DNA of 64,000 bases from Bacteroides intestinalis DSM 17393 (GCF_000172175.1 NZ_ABJL02000008.1:868001-932000); one strand, 5' to 3'; positions 1 to 9,395 are shown, numbered from the stretch's first letter. Translations and numbers: made by a program. The notes: generated from the letters alone by a model not told the origin.

Positions 1-1043
1 GGCAAGAGAAAAAGGTAACACTGGTACAGGAAACCCGTTTTCCCGACGAAGAGCAAATCCGCTTCCGCGTGGAAAAGAGCAGGAAGAAAGCATTCAGCCT
101 CAAACTCCGTTACCCCTCCTGGGCTAAAGGAGCCAGCGTATCCGTCAATGGTAAAGTACAGGAAACGAATGCCCAACCGGGAGAGTACCTGACCATCCAC
201 CGTAAATGGAAAGCCGGAGATGAAATCACACTAAATATGCCCATGCAGGTTGCCTTGGAACAAATACCGGATCGGGAGAATTTCTATGCATTCATGTATG
301 GTCCCATCGTACTTGCCAGCCCCACAGGGACAGAGAATATGGACGGGCTTTATGCAGATGACAGCCGTGGCGGACACATAGCCCATGGTAAACAGATTTC
401 CATGCAAGAAATACCGATGCTGATAGGTTCCGCCGCATCTCTGCCTCAATCACTCCGCAGGATAAACGATGACCTGGTTGCATTTACCTATACCGGTAGC
501 GTCTATCCGGCACAGAAAGAAGCGCTGAAATTAATTCCTTTCTTCCGTCTTCACGATTCCCGTTATGCCGTTTATTTCCATCAGGTAACCGAAGCTGAAG
601 TAGAAAGTATCCGCAAAGAAGTGGCATTGAGCGAGCGTAAAGCAATGGAACTTGCCAACCAGACTGTAGATCTCATTTTCCCCGGGGAACAACAGCCTGA
701 ATCGGATCATGGTATTCTATATGAACAGGCAGAAACTGGAATCAATAAAGACCGTCACTTCCGGCGTGCCAAAGGTTGGTTTAGCTATAACCTCAAAGTA
801 AAAGAGGAAGCCGCCCAGCTTATGATCACTATACGGAAAGAGAATCATAACAAGGTAGCCATCCTTCTTAACAATGAAAAACTGACCGTTAGTCCTACGA
901 TCAGCAAACCTGATAAAGAGGGTTTTATAACGCTCTGCTATTCTTTACCCCAAAAGTTAAGTGCAGGCAGCTATCCGATACGCTTCAGCCCCGACGGAAC
1001 AGAGTGGACACCTGCTATTTATGAAGTCCGCTTACTCAAATAA
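1..1043 (+). CDS. GH127 (DUF1680) beta-L-arabinofuranosidase, C-terminal part
   Basis: The reading frame is open from base 3 and ends in TAA at 1041-1043, so this is the C-terminal part of a gene that begins before the window. The text LRYPSWAKGASVSVNGK, followed by a YGPIVLA segment, is typical of the beta-sandwich part of GH127 (old name DUF1680). Characterised members release beta-L-arabinofuranose from arabinan side chains or plant glycoproteins. The last 100 or so residues look like an extra C-terminal beta domain seen in the larger Bacteroides members. The catalytic (alpha/alpha)6 barrel lies outside the window, so activity cannot be judged. A GH97 gene follows after 39 bp on the same strand, then GH51, which suggests one arabinose-releasing operon. 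The family is fairly sure; the exact substrate is inferred. Confidence 0.85.
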   Translation, partial: QEKKVTLVQETRFPDEEQIRFRVEKSRKKAFSLKLRYPSWAKGASVSVNGKVQETNAQPGEYLTIHRKWKAGDEITLNMPMQVALEQIPDRENFYAFMYGPIVLASPTGTENMDGLYADDSRGGHIAHGKQISMQEIPMLIGSAASLPQSLRRINDDLVAFTYTGSVYPAQKEALKLIPFFRLHDSRYAVYFHQVTEAEVESIRKEVALSERKAMELANQTVDLIFPGEQQPESDHGILYEQAETGINKDRHFRRAKGWFSYNLKVKEEAAQLMITIRKENHNKVAILLNNEKLTVSPTISKPDKEGFITLCYSLPQKLSAGSYPIRFSPDGTEWTPAIYEVRLLK

Positions 1044-1082
1044 AATAAGCTCAGTCAGAAACATATCATAAAGCAAAAGAAC

Positions 1083-3017
1083 ATGAAGAAGATTGTTTTA
1101 CTCTCCGCCCTCCTGGCAATTTCAAGTGCCCTAACAGCACAGGAAGTGCAAGGACCGGACGGTGCATTAAAAGTAAATGTGGAGTTAAAGGACGGAAATC
1201 CCATTTATTCCGTTCATTATAACAATAAAATATTCCTGGAGCCTTCTCCGTTGGGATTGAAAACCAGCATCGGAGATTTCTCCGCAAGACTGAAACAGCT
1301 GGGGCATCAGGTACGTACGATTGATGAGACTTACACAATGCCGCATGCAAAGGTAAGCCGTGTACACTACCAAGCCAATGAGTTGGTGTGCAACTATCTG
1401 AATGAAAAGGGGGATACTTTACAAGTTATCTTCCGGGTAAGCAACAATGATATTGCACAAGCCTATCGGATTTCCTCTCCCAAGCATACACACTGCATCA
1501 TTGAGAAAGAAACAACCGGATTCGATTTTCCTTCATACACCACAACTTTCATTACTCCCCAAGCTCCTGCAGGAGACGGATGGATGGGTACTAAACCAAG
1601 CTATGAAGAAGAATATACACTGGATGAGGCTATTGGTACGCCTTCACGTTACAAACTGGGCTATACATTCCCGGCTCTCTTTCATGTAGGTAATGATGGA
1701 TGGGTGTTAGTTTCCGAGACTGGTGTAAGCAGCCATTATGCAGGAACAAAGCTCAGCGAAGGAACTCAAGACGGCTTGTACACCATTGCTTTTCCGGAAA
1801 AAGCAGAGAATGGCGGTGTAGGTGATGCAACCATTGCAGCATCTATCCCCTCCCTGACATCCTGGAAAACCATTACCGTAGGTGAGACCTTGAAACCGAT
1901 TGTTGAGACTACCTCTGCCTACGACAATGTACGCCCATTCTATGAACCGACACAGGTATATCAACCCGGTCGTTCTACCTGGAGCTGGATACTCTGGCAA
2001 GATGCCAGTTGTAATTATAAGGATCAGCAGACTTTTATTGATCTTGCAGCTGCCATGGGATACGAATATATCCTTATTGATGCATTATGGGACAAACAAA
2101 TCGGTTATGAGAATATGCCCTCGCTCATTGCCTACGCCCAGTCAAAGGGAGTGGATGTTCTTCTCTGGTACAACTCCAACGGAAGCTGTAATGACGCTCC
2201 GCAAGGTCCAAAACATCGTTTAGACAGTGCACCAGCCCGCCAGAAAGAAATGGCCTGGATGAAAGCCCTGGGTGTAAAAGGCATTAAGGTAGATTTCTTT
2301 GGCGGTGATAAACAAGCCACCATGAAACTCTACGAAGACATACTGACCGATGCCAACCAATATGGAATCGCTGTTGTATTCCACGGTTGTACCTTGCCGC
2401 GCGGCTGGGAACGCATGTATCCGAATCACATGAGCAGTGAAGCGGCATTGGTATCTGAGAATTTGGTATTCGGGCAATATCACGCCGACAAAGAAGCTCA
2501 ACGAAGCACATTGTACCCCTTCATCCGCAATGCAGTGTCAGCTATGGACTTCGGCGGTGTATTTTTCAACAAACATTTCTCCAAAGATGGAGTCAACGGT
2601 ACACTTCGTAAAACGACCGATGCCTTCCAGATTGCTACATCCGTTCTCTACCAGTCAGGTATCCAGCATTTCGGCATCACTCCCAACAACCTGACAGAAC
2701 AACCGGAGTTTATTCTCGATTTCATGAAGAAAGTACCTACCGTGTGGGATGAAACGCGCTTCATTGACGGCTATCCCGGCAAATATTGCGTTATAGCCCG
2801 TCGATACGGTAATCAATGGTACATTGCCGCCACCAACGCCACCGAGCAATCCATAAAACTGAATTTGTCTTTACCGTGGTTGATGAATCAGCAAGTATCC
2901 ATCATCCATGATAACGAAGCCCGCACTGCCAGTCTTTCACAAGGCGCCGTCAACAAAAAAGGTATCCTTACCATCGAAATACAACCGATGGGTGGAGCCA
3001 TGATTTATACTAAATAA
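1083..3017 (+). CDS. GH97 retaining glycosidase (alpha-galactosidase / beta-L-arabinopyranosidase type)
   Basis: 644 residues with a signal peptide (about 1-19, ending LTAQ), a GH97 N-terminal beta domain (about 20-280), a TIM barrel (about 290-560) and a short C-terminal sandwich. GH97 has inverting (SusB-like) and retaining branches. Here the retaining nucleophile motif GIKVDFF is present, with Asp404 as the candidate nucleophile. Glu453 in HMSSEA is a likely acid/base by position. Retaining members act on alpha-galactosides, and some Bacteroides members on beta-L-arabinopyranosides. The GH127 and GH51 neighbours favour a role in removing galactose or arabinopyranose caps from arabinan or arabinogalactan; that choice is inference. 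The product is exported, probably to the periplasm. The next gene starts 31 bp downstream. Confidence 0.88.
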   Translation: MKKIVLLSALLAISSALTAQEVQGPDGALKVNVELKDGNPIYSVHYNNKIFLEPSPLGLKTSIGDFSARLKQLGHQVRTIDETYTMPHAKVSRVHYQANELVCNYLNEKGDTLQVIFRVSNNDIAQAYRISSPKHTHCIIEKETTGFDFPSYTTTFITPQAPAGDGWMGTKPSYEEEYTLDEAIGTPSRYKLGYTFPALFHVGNDGWVLVSETGVSSHYAGTKLSEGTQDGLYTIAFPEKAENGGVGDATIAASIPSLTSWKTITVGETLKPIVETTSAYDNVRPFYEPTQVYQPGRSTWSWILWQDASCNYKDQQTFIDLAAAMGYEYILIDALWDKQIGYENMPSLIAYAQSKGVDVLLWYNSNGSCNDAPQGPKHRLDSAPARQKEMAWMKALGVKGIKVDFFGGDKQATMKLYEDILTDANQYGIAVVFHGCTLPRGWERMYPNHMSSEAALVSENLVFGQYHADKEAQRSTLYPFIRNAVSAMDFGGVFFNKHFSKDGVNGTLRKTTDAFQIATSVLYQSGIQHFGITPNNLTEQPEFILDFMKKVPTVWDETRFIDGYPGKYCVIARRYGNQWYIAATNATEQSIKLNLSLPWLMNQQVSIIHDNEARTASLSQGAVNKKGILTIEIQPMGGAMIYTK

Positions 3018-3048
3018 CATTACCAACATCATATAACTAATAACCATT

Positions 3049-4593
3049 ATGAGAAACAAACTATTATTCAGCAGCGTTCTTTTAGCTGCATCCGTATCGC
3101 TGTCCGCACAAAAAAGTGCAACGATCACGCTTCATGCCGACCAAGGCACACAAGTTATTCCCAAAGAAATTTATGGCCAGTTTGCCGAACATCTGGGTAC
3201 CTGTATCTATGGTGGACTTTGGGTAGGAGAAAATTCGGATATTCCCAATATCAAAGGTTATCGTACCGATGTATTCAATGCATTGAAAGAACTCCAGATT
3301 CCCGTACTTCGCTGGCCGGGTGGCTGTTTTGCCGATGAATATCACTGGATGGACGGTATCGGTCCGAAAGAGAACCGGCCCAAAATGGTAAACAATAACT
3401 GGGGAGGCACAATTGAAGACAACAGTTTCGGTACACATGAGTTCCTCAACCTCTGCGAAATGCTGGGTACTGAACCTTATATCAGTGGAAACGTGGGTAG
3501 TGGCACTGTAGAAGAACTGGCAAAATGGGTAGAATACATGACTTCCGAAGGAGACTCTCCGATGGCAAGACTTCGCCGCCAGAACGGTCGTGACAAAGCA
3601 TGGAAAGTGAAATACCTCGGTGTAGGTAACGAAAGCTGGGGCTGCGGCGGAAGCATGCGTCCTGAATATTATGCTGATTTATATCGCCGCTACTCCACTT
3701 ACTGCCGCAACTACGACGGCAACCATCTATTTAAGATTGCCAGTGGTGCCAGCGATTACGATTATAACTGGACTAAAGTTCTAATGGACCGCGTAGGTGG
3801 ACGTATGAATGGACTCTCTCTCCATTATTACACCGTAACCGGCTGGAGCGGAAGTAAGGGAGCAGCCACTAAGTTCGACAAAGACGACTATTACTGGACA
3901 ATGGGTAAGTGCCGTGAGATAGAAGACGTTATCAAAAAGCACTGCGCCATCATGGACGAATATGATCCTAAAAAGCGCGTAGCCCTCATGCTCGATGAGT
4001 GGGGTACCTGGTGGGATGAAGAACCCGGCACTATCCCAGGACATCTTTACCAGCAAAATACATTGCGTGACGCTTTCGTCGCCTCTCTTAGCTTCGATAT
4101 CTTCCACAAATACACCGACCGTCTGAAAATGGCAAATATTGCCCAGATAGTAAATGTATTGCAATCCATGATCCTGACAAAAGGTAAAGATATGGTGCTG
4201 ACTCCCACTTATTATGTATTCAAGATGTACAATGTACACCAGGATGCCACTTACCTCCCACTCGATCTGAACTGCGAGATCATGGATGTACGCGATAATC
4301 GCAAAGTACCTATGGTAAGTGCCACAGCTTCTAAAGACAAGGACGGCAAGATACATATCTCAATGTCTAATATTGATGCCGACAATGCACAGGAAGTTAC
4401 TATCAACCTGCCAGATGTAAAGGCTAAGAAAGCCGTTGGTGAAATCTTAACTTCTGCCAACCTGACGGATTACAACTCTTTTGAGAACCCTAATAATATA
4501 AAATTAGCTCCGTTCAAAGAGGTAAAAATCAATAAAGGCGTACTGAAGATAAAACTACCAGCCAAGTCTATTGTTACTATAGAGTTACAGTAA
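3049..4593 (+). CDS. GH51 alpha-L-arabinofuranosidase
   Basis: 514 residues with a cleavable signal peptide (about 1-20, ending SLSAQ). The barrel shows the family hallmarks. RWPGGCFADEYHW is at about 88-100. The acid/base Glu195 is in GVGNESWGCGG, and the nucleophile Glu317 is in MLDEWGTWW. The C-terminal 130 residues form the usual beta-sandwich. GH51 retaining enzymes hydrolyse terminal non-reducing alpha-L-arabinofuranose from arabinan, arabinoxylan and arabino-oligosaccharides. It is the last glycosidase of the GH127-GH97-GH51 run. Transketolase follows after 175 bp that contain their own promoter, so released arabinose can be processed through the pentose phosphate pathway. All catalytic residues are present, so activity is expected. 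Confidence 0.95.
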   Translation: MRNKLLFSSVLLAASVSLSAQKSATITLHADQGTQVIPKEIYGQFAEHLGTCIYGGLWVGENSDIPNIKGYRTDVFNALKELQIPVLRWPGGCFADEYHWMDGIGPKENRPKMVNNNWGGTIEDNSFGTHEFLNLCEMLGTEPYISGNVGSGTVEELAKWVEYMTSEGDSPMARLRRQNGRDKAWKVKYLGVGNESWGCGGSMRPEYYADLYRRYSTYCRNYDGNHLFKIASGASDYDYNWTKVLMDRVGGRMNGLSLHYYTVTGWSGSKGAATKFDKDDYYWTMGKCREIEDVIKKHCAIMDEYDPKKRVALMLDEWGTWWDEEPGTIPGHLYQQNTLRDAFVASLSFDIFHKYTDRLKMANIAQIVNVLQSMILTKGKDMVLTPTYYVFKMYNVHQDATYLPLDLNCEIMDVRDNRKVPMVSATASKDKDGKIHISMSNIDADNAQEVTINLPDVKAKKAVGEILTSANLTDYNSFENPNNIKLAPFKEVKINKGVLKIKLPAKSIVTIELQ

Positions 4594-4668
4594 ATCAGTC
4601 GAAAAGACTTATTGTATTTTAAACAAGAAGCAGGTGGAAGTACCGCAAAAAAAGAGGCTCTTTCTATG

Positions 4669-4698
4669 TTGCGAATTACGCATAAAGAGTTATCTTTG
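4669..4698 (+). promoter_or_regulatory. Bacteroides-type promoter for tkt
   Basis: TTG at 4669-4671 and TATCTTTG at 4691-4698 are separated by 19 bp. This matches the TTTG / TAnnTTTG consensus used by the primary sigma factor of Bacteroides. The predicted start of transcription is near 4704, giving a leader of about 65 nt for transketolase. Confidence 0.7.
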
Positions 4699-4768
4699 TC
4701 GCTGTTAAAATTAACAAGTGACACTTCAACCTGCTTTATTATAGTATTCAAATCAAATAAATATCAAT

Positions 4769-6778
4769 ATGAACGACAACAAACTTATGAACCGTGCAGC
4801 GGATAATATCCGTATCCTCGCTGCTTCTATGGTTGAGAAAGCTAATTCCGGTCACCCAGGCGGTGCCATGGGTGGTGCCGATTTTGTGAATGTACTCTTC
4901 TCTGAGTTTCTGGTGTATGATCCCGAAAATCCAGCATGGGAAGGTCGTGACCGCTTCTTCCTGGACCCGGGCCACATGTCACCGATGCTCTACTCTCAGT
5001 TGGCATTGGCAGGCAAATTCACACTGGATGAACTGAAGGAATTCCGCCAATGGGACAGCCCCACTCCGGGACACCCTGAACGCGACATCATGCGTGGTAT
5101 TGAAAACACTTCCGGCCCGCTCGGTCAAGGTCATACTTTTGCAGTGGGTGCAGCTATCGCAGCTAAATTCATGAAAGCCCGTTTCGAAGAAGTGATGCAG
5201 CAAACCATCTACGCTTATATTTCGGACGGTGGTGTACAGGAAGAAATTTCTCAGGGTGCAGGCCGTATCGCAGGTGCACTGGGACTGGATAACCTCATCA
5301 TGTTCTATGATGCCAACGACATCCAGCTTTCTACTGAAACCAAAGACGTAACCATCGAAGATACTGCCAAGAAATACGAAGCTTGGGGCTGGAAGGTGAT
5401 CAAGATCAACGGTAATGATCCCGACGCTATCCGTGGCGCTTTGAACGAAGCGAAAGCAGAAAACGAACGTCCGACCCTGATTATCGGTCATACTGTAATG
5501 GGTAAGGGTGCACGCAAGGCAGATGGTAGCAGTTACGAAGCTAACTGTGCGACTCACGGTGCTCCTCTAGGTGGTGATGCTTATGTAAATACCATCAAGA
5601 ACCTGGGTGGTGATCCGACGAATCCATTCGTAATCTTCCCCGAAGTGAAGGAACTGTACGCAAAGCGTGCTGCCGAACTGAAGGAAATTATGGCTAAGAA
5701 ATATGCTGCTAAATCAGAATGGGCAAAGGCTAATCCTGAAAAGGCTGCAAAACTTGACCTGTTCTTCTCTGGTAAGGCTCCTGAAGTAAACTGGGCAGCT
5801 ATCGAGCAAAAAGCAGGTGCTGCTACACGTGCTGCATCAGCTACCGTATTGGGTGCTCTTGCTACTCAAGTAGAAAACATGATCGTTGCTTCCGCTGACC
5901 TTTCAAACTCAGATAAGACAGACGGCTTTCTGAAAAAGACCCATGCTTTCAAGAAAGGTGATTTCAGCGGTGCATTCTTCCAGGCTGGCGTTGCCGAGTT
6001 GACAATGGCTTGCTGTTGTATCGGTATGGCACTGCATGGTGGTGTGATTCCGGCTTGTGGAACGTTCTTCGTATTCTCTGACTACATGAAACCTGCCGTA
6101 CGTATGGCTGCACTGATGGAAGTTCCCGTGAAGTTCATCTGGACACACGATGCATTCCGTGTAGGTGAAGACGGTCCTACTCATGAACCGGTAGAACAGG
6201 AAGCTCAGATCCGCCTGATGGAAAAACTGAAAAACCATAAAGGACACAATTCTATGTTGGTTCTCCGTCCGGCAGATGCAGAAGAAACAACGGTTGCATG
6301 GAAACTGGCTATGGAGAATACTACTACTCCGACCGGCTTGATCTTCTCTCGTCAGGACATCGCTATGTTGCCTGCTGGAAACGACTATTCTCAGGCTGCT
6401 AAGGGTGCTTACATCGTAGCAGGTTCTGATGAAAACCCGGATGTAGTATTGGTAGCTTCAGGTTCAGAAGTATCTACACTGGTGGCAGGAACCGAATTAT
6501 TGCGCAAAGACGGTGTAAAAGTACGTATCGTATCTGCTCCTTCCGAAGGTCTGTTCCGCAGCCAGGCTCCGGGATATCAGGAAGGTGTCATCCCTGCTGA
6601 CGCAAAAGTCTTCGGTCTGACAGCCGGTCTGCCTGTAAACCTGCAAGGTTTGGTAGGTGCTCACGGTAAAGTTTGGGGATTGGAATCTTTCGGTTTCTCA
6701 GCTCCTTACAAAGTACTGGATCAGAAGTTAGGTTTTACTGCTGAGAATGTTTATAAGCAAGTAAAAGCAATGTTATAA
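4769..6778 (+). CDS. tkt: Transketolase
   Basis: 669 residues, the normal length for a full bacterial transketolase. It moves two-carbon ketol units between sugar phosphates in the non-oxidative pentose phosphate pathway, using thiamine pyrophosphate, in the cytoplasm. The N-terminal pyrophosphate domain shows KANSGHPGGAMGGAD (about 19-33), GPLGQG and the SDGGVQEE cofactor motif. The middle domain shows THDAFRVGEDGPTHEP, and the C-terminal domain carries DVVLVASGSE. It sits directly after three arabinose-releasing glycosidases and before rpiB, which fits pentose catabolism. It has its own promoter at 4669-4698. No anomalies were seen. Confidence 0.97.
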   Translation: MNDNKLMNRAADNIRILAASMVEKANSGHPGGAMGGADFVNVLFSEFLVYDPENPAWEGRDRFFLDPGHMSPMLYSQLALAGKFTLDELKEFRQWDSPTPGHPERDIMRGIENTSGPLGQGHTFAVGAAIAAKFMKARFEEVMQQTIYAYISDGGVQEEISQGAGRIAGALGLDNLIMFYDANDIQLSTETKDVTIEDTAKKYEAWGWKVIKINGNDPDAIRGALNEAKAENERPTLIIGHTVMGKGARKADGSSYEANCATHGAPLGGDAYVNTIKNLGGDPTNPFVIFPEVKELYAKRAAELKEIMAKKYAAKSEWAKANPEKAAKLDLFFSGKAPEVNWAAIEQKAGAATRAASATVLGALATQVENMIVASADLSNSDKTDGFLKKTHAFKKGDFSGAFFQAGVAELTMACCCIGMALHGGVIPACGTFFVFSDYMKPAVRMAALMEVPVKFIWTHDAFRVGEDGPTHEPVEQEAQIRLMEKLKNHKGHNSMLVLRPADAEETTVAWKLAMENTTTPTGLIFSRQDIAMLPAGNDYSQAAKGAYIVAGSDENPDVVLVASGSEVSTLVAGTELLRKDGVKVRIVSAPSEGLFRSQAPGYQEGVIPADAKVFGLTAGLPVNLQGLVGAHGKVWGLESFGFSAPYKVLDQKLGFTAENVYKQVKAML

Positions 6779-6797
6779 AAAGCCCTGGGTGCATACC

Positions 6798-6848
6798 GGG
6801 CGAATGACTATTCGCCCCTACAGGTTGTAACAGGCTTGTAGGGGCGAA
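6798..6848 (+). repeat. Intergenic palindromic element with two alternative hairpins
   Basis: Between tkt and rpiB, GGGCGAAT (6798-6805) can pair with ATTCGCCC (6810-6817). The overlapping segment TTCGCCCCTACA (6811-6822) can pair instead with TGTAGGGGCGAA (6837-6848). The two stems share bases and exclude each other. No T-tract of terminator quality follows, only ATATTTTT. I think similar elements recur between genes of Bacteroides, but I cannot check that here. Confidence 0.6.
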
Positions 6849-6907
6849 ATATTTTTCACCTGATATCCCATTATAGAGCCTCTAAATCAATCATACTACA
6901 ACAGAAA

Positions 6908-7342
6908 ATGAAAACAATTGGAATTTGTTCCGACCACGCCGGATTTGAATTGAAACAATACGTCAAGGGGTGGTTGGAAACTAAAGGATGGGAATACAAA
7001 GACTTCGGAACCTATACAACGGAGAGCTGCGACTATGCAGATTTTGCTCATCCCCTGGCATTGGCCGTTGAAGCCGGAGAGTGTTACCCGGGTATTGCTA
7101 TCTGCGGAAGTGGTGAAGGTATCAGCATGACACTGAACAAACATCAGGGCATCCGTGCCGCACTTTGCTGGACAGCGGAAATAGCTCATCTGGCTCGCCA
7201 GCATAATGATGCCAACGTACTCGTCATGCCGGGACGCTTCATCAGCACCGAAGAAGCTGATATGATTATGAGAGAATTCTTCAGCACACAGTTTGAGGGG
7301 GGACGTCATCAGAAACGTATTGAGAAGATACCGGTTAGATAA
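6908..7342 (+). CDS. rpiB: Ribose-5-phosphate isomerase B
   Basis: 144 residues, the usual RpiB (LacA/RpiB family) size. It interconverts ribose 5-phosphate and ribulose 5-phosphate in the cytoplasm. Visible motifs are ICSDHAGFELK near the N-terminus, ICGSGEGISM (catalytic loop with the active-site Cys), GIRAALC and HNDANVLVMPGR. It lies 129 bp after tkt on the same strand, so the non-oxidative pentose phosphate steps are encoded together. Transcription probably continues from tkt through the palindromic element at 6798-6848, and a terminator follows at 7361-7400. Confidence 0.95.
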   Translation: MKTIGICSDHAGFELKQYVKGWLETKGWEYKDFGTYTTESCDYADFAHPLALAVEAGECYPGIAICGSGEGISMTLNKHQGIRAALCWTAEIAHLARQHNDANVLVMPGRFISTEEADMIMREFFSTQFEGGRHQKRIEKIPVR

Positions 7343-7360
7343 TCATCCCAATTTGAAATT

Positions 7361-7400
7361 ACACTTGCAGGTGCGGGAACCGATACTTGCAAGTGTTTTT
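7361..7400 (+). terminator. Rho-independent terminator after rpiB
   Basis: ACACTTGCA (7361-7369) pairs with TGCAAGTGT (7388-7396), and TTTT continues to 7400. It lies 18 bp after the rpiB stop and closes the arabinose/pentose unit. Confidence 0.75.
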
Positions 7401-7471
7401 AGTTTATACACCTTCTTCAGAGCTGAGAAGCATAAACACATCAAATTTTACACATTTTATGCCAAAAACTC

Positions 7472-7504
7472 TTCCCTCTAATAGAGTCACTTTCCGTACT
7501 TTTG
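7472..7504 (+). promoter_or_regulatory. Probable promoter for the GH28 gene
   Basis: TACTTTTG at 7497-7504 fits the -7 consensus TAnnTTTG exactly. The -33 element is weak, with TTCC at 7472-7475 after 21 bp. The predicted leader is about 35 nt. Confidence 0.5.
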
Positions 7505-7545
7505 CCCACATATCTAATAACCATTAAAAGTAAAACTGGAAACGC

Positions 7546-8949
7546 ATGAAAAAAGTACTCGGAATTATTTCCCTGCTTCTCTCGACCACATTGGCAACAG
7601 CCAACTCGATAGATTTCGATAAGGCTTTCAAGGAGAGTGCAAAGATTGAAAAACAAATCAAGAAAACATCTTTCCCAAAACAGACGTATCTCATTACGGA
7701 CTTCGGTGCCAAACCCGACACCCCGGATGCTCCCTGCCATGAGGCAATCAACCAGGCTATCGTAACATGTTGCCTGAATGGCGGTGGCACGGTTGTAGTT
7801 CCCAAAGGTACATTCTACACAGGTCCCATCACACTGAAAAGTAACGTCAACTTTCATGTAGAAGAAGGAGCCGTATTGAGATTTTCAACCGATCAGAGCC
7901 TCTACTTCCCCGGAGTTATCACCCGCTGGGAAGGAATAGACTGCTATAATGCCCACCCGTTGATTTATGCATACGGTGAGACAAATATCGCCATCACCGG
8001 CAAAGGGACTATCGACGGACAAGGCTCCAACGAAACCTGGTGGCCTATGTGTGGCGCTCCCCGCTATGGCTGGAAAGAGGGCATGGTGGCACAACGCAAC
8101 GGAGGACGGGAACGCCTGTTGATGTACGGTGAAACCTCCACTCCTATTTATAAACGCGTAATGACACCTGAAGACGGATTACGTCCGCAACTCATCAACC
8201 TATACTCATGTAATACAGTGCTGATAGAAGATGTAACTTTATTGAATTCTCCTTTCTGGGTTATTCACCCGTTATTCTGCGAAAGTCTCACTGTACGCGG
8301 TGTATACGTTTATAATCGCGGTCCCAATGGTGATGGCTGCGACCCTGAATCCTGCAAAAATGTATTGATAGAGAACTGTACTTTCGATACCGGAGATGAC
8401 TGTATTGCTATCAAGTCCGGACGTAACCAGGATGGACGCAAATGGGGTATCCCCAGCGAAAACATCATTGTACGCGGCTGTTATATGAAGAAAGGACATG
8501 GAGGTGTAGTCATCGGTAGCGAAATCTCCGGTGGATATCGCAACTTGTATGTAGAAAACTGCAAGATGGATAGTCCAGACCTCGACCGTGTTATCCGCAT
8601 CAAGACCAGCACCTGCCGTGGCGGACTGATTGAAAATGTATTCGTACGTAATGTCACCGTAGGACAGTGTCGCGAAGCCGTGCTGCGCATCAACCTTCAA
8701 TACGAGAATCGTGAGAACTGTAACCGTGGTTTCACTCCTACTGTCCGCAACGTTCATCTGAAGAATGTGACTTGCGAGAAAAGCAAGCTTGGTGTCCTCA
8801 TTATCGGTCTCGACGACAATGATCATGTGTACAATATCAGTGTTGAAGACTCCCACTTTAATAATGTTGCCAAAGATGGAAATGACATAAAAGGAGCTAA
8901 AGACGTTACGTTCAAAAATCTCTATATAAATGGAAAACTCGTAAAGTAA
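7546..8949 (+). CDS. GH28 polygalacturonase-family hydrolase
   Basis: 467 residues: signal peptide about 1-19, then a right-handed parallel beta-helix. The family motifs are in order: NGDGCDPES (261-269, the variant of the NTD motif), TGDDCIAIKSG with Asp284/Asp285, GHGGVVIGSE with His318, and RIK at 351-353. These form the inverting active site of pectin hydrolases. The conserved substrate could be homogalacturonan, xylogalacturonan or rhamnogalacturonan; sequence alone does not settle it. The gene stands alone with its own promoter and terminator, close to the arabinan genes, consistent with attack on pectin. Confidence 0.93.
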   Translation: MKKVLGIISLLLSTTLATANSIDFDKAFKESAKIEKQIKKTSFPKQTYLITDFGAKPDTPDAPCHEAINQAIVTCCLNGGGTVVVPKGTFYTGPITLKSNVNFHVEEGAVLRFSTDQSLYFPGVITRWEGIDCYNAHPLIYAYGETNIAITGKGTIDGQGSNETWWPMCGAPRYGWKEGMVAQRNGGRERLLMYGETSTPIYKRVMTPEDGLRPQLINLYSCNTVLIEDVTLLNSPFWVIHPLFCESLTVRGVYVYNRGPNGDGCDPESCKNVLIENCTFDTGDDCIAIKSGRNQDGRKWGIPSENIIVRGCYMKKGHGGVVIGSEISGGYRNLYVENCKMDSPDLDRVIRIKTSTCRGGLIENVFVRNVTVGQCREAVLRINLQYENRENCNRGFTPTVRNVHLKNVTCEKSKLGVLIIGLDDNDHVYNISVEDSHFNNVAKDGNDIKGAKDVTFKNLYINGKLVK

Positions 8950-8973
8950 CAAAACCATATTTTATATCATACG

Positions 8974-9026
8974 AGCCCGAAGTTGTGACATTCTGACAGA
9001 ATTTCATTCAACTTCGGGCTTTTTAT
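8974..9026 (+). terminator. Rho-independent terminator after the GH28 gene
   Basis: AGCCCGAAGTTG (8974-8985) pairs perfectly with CAACTTCGGGCT (9009-9020) and a T-rich tail follows. It starts 25 bp after the GH28 stop. Confidence 0.85.
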
Positions 9027-9060
9027 TTCCCCATTTTTCTTATTTTTCACAGAATACTTA

Positions 9061-9090
9061 TTCGTTGTCTCTAAATAAAAACTATCTTTG
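9061..9090 (+). promoter_or_regulatory. Promoter of the 2-oxoacid:ferredoxin oxidoreductase operon
   Basis: TTCG (9061-9064), 18 bp, TATCTTTG (9083-9090). The -7 element is a perfect match and the -33 has one mismatch. The predicted leader before the TPR gene at 9120 is about 25 nt. Confidence 0.6.
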
Positions 9091-9119
9091 TATTCCAATA
9101 ATCCGGAACTCAATACGAT

Positions 9120-9395
9120 ATGGAGCAACTGAAAACTATCAAAGAGCTTATCAATCAAGGAGATGTAGCAGAAGCTATCCGGCAGCTCGATGAATATCTG
9201 ATCACCGACTCTACCGACCGGGACGAAGCTTTTTATCTCCTGGGAAATGCCTATCGCAAACAAGGTAACTGGCAGCTGGCTTTGAACAACTACCAGTATG
9301 CTATCGACCTTAATCCCGACAGCCCTGCCCGCGAAGCCTATCGTATGGCAATGGATATCCTGAATTTCTTCAATAAGGATATGTACAATCAATAA
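9120..9395 (+). CDS. Small TPR protein, first gene of the oxidoreductase operon
   Basis: 91 residues, all alpha-helical in appearance. DEAFYLLGNAYRKQGNWQLA followed by LNNYQYAIDLNPDSP is a clear tetratricopeptide repeat (about 40-73), with a partial helix pair before it. There is no signal peptide, so it should be cytoplasmic. The ferredoxin subunit gene follows after 21 bp and shares its promoter. TPR proteins bind other proteins, so a role in assembling the oxidoreductase is possible but is only an inference from position. The TPR call is good; the function is unknown. Confidence 0.85.
   Translation: MEQLKTIKELINQGDVAEAIRQLDEYLITDSTDRDEAFYLLGNAYRKQGNWQLALNNYQYAIDLNPDSPAREAYRMAMDILNFFNKDMYNQ

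Noticed and set aside
4979..5557. Open frame antisense to transketolase
   Set aside because: No promoter, no recognisable domain; a shadow of a highly biased coding sequence.
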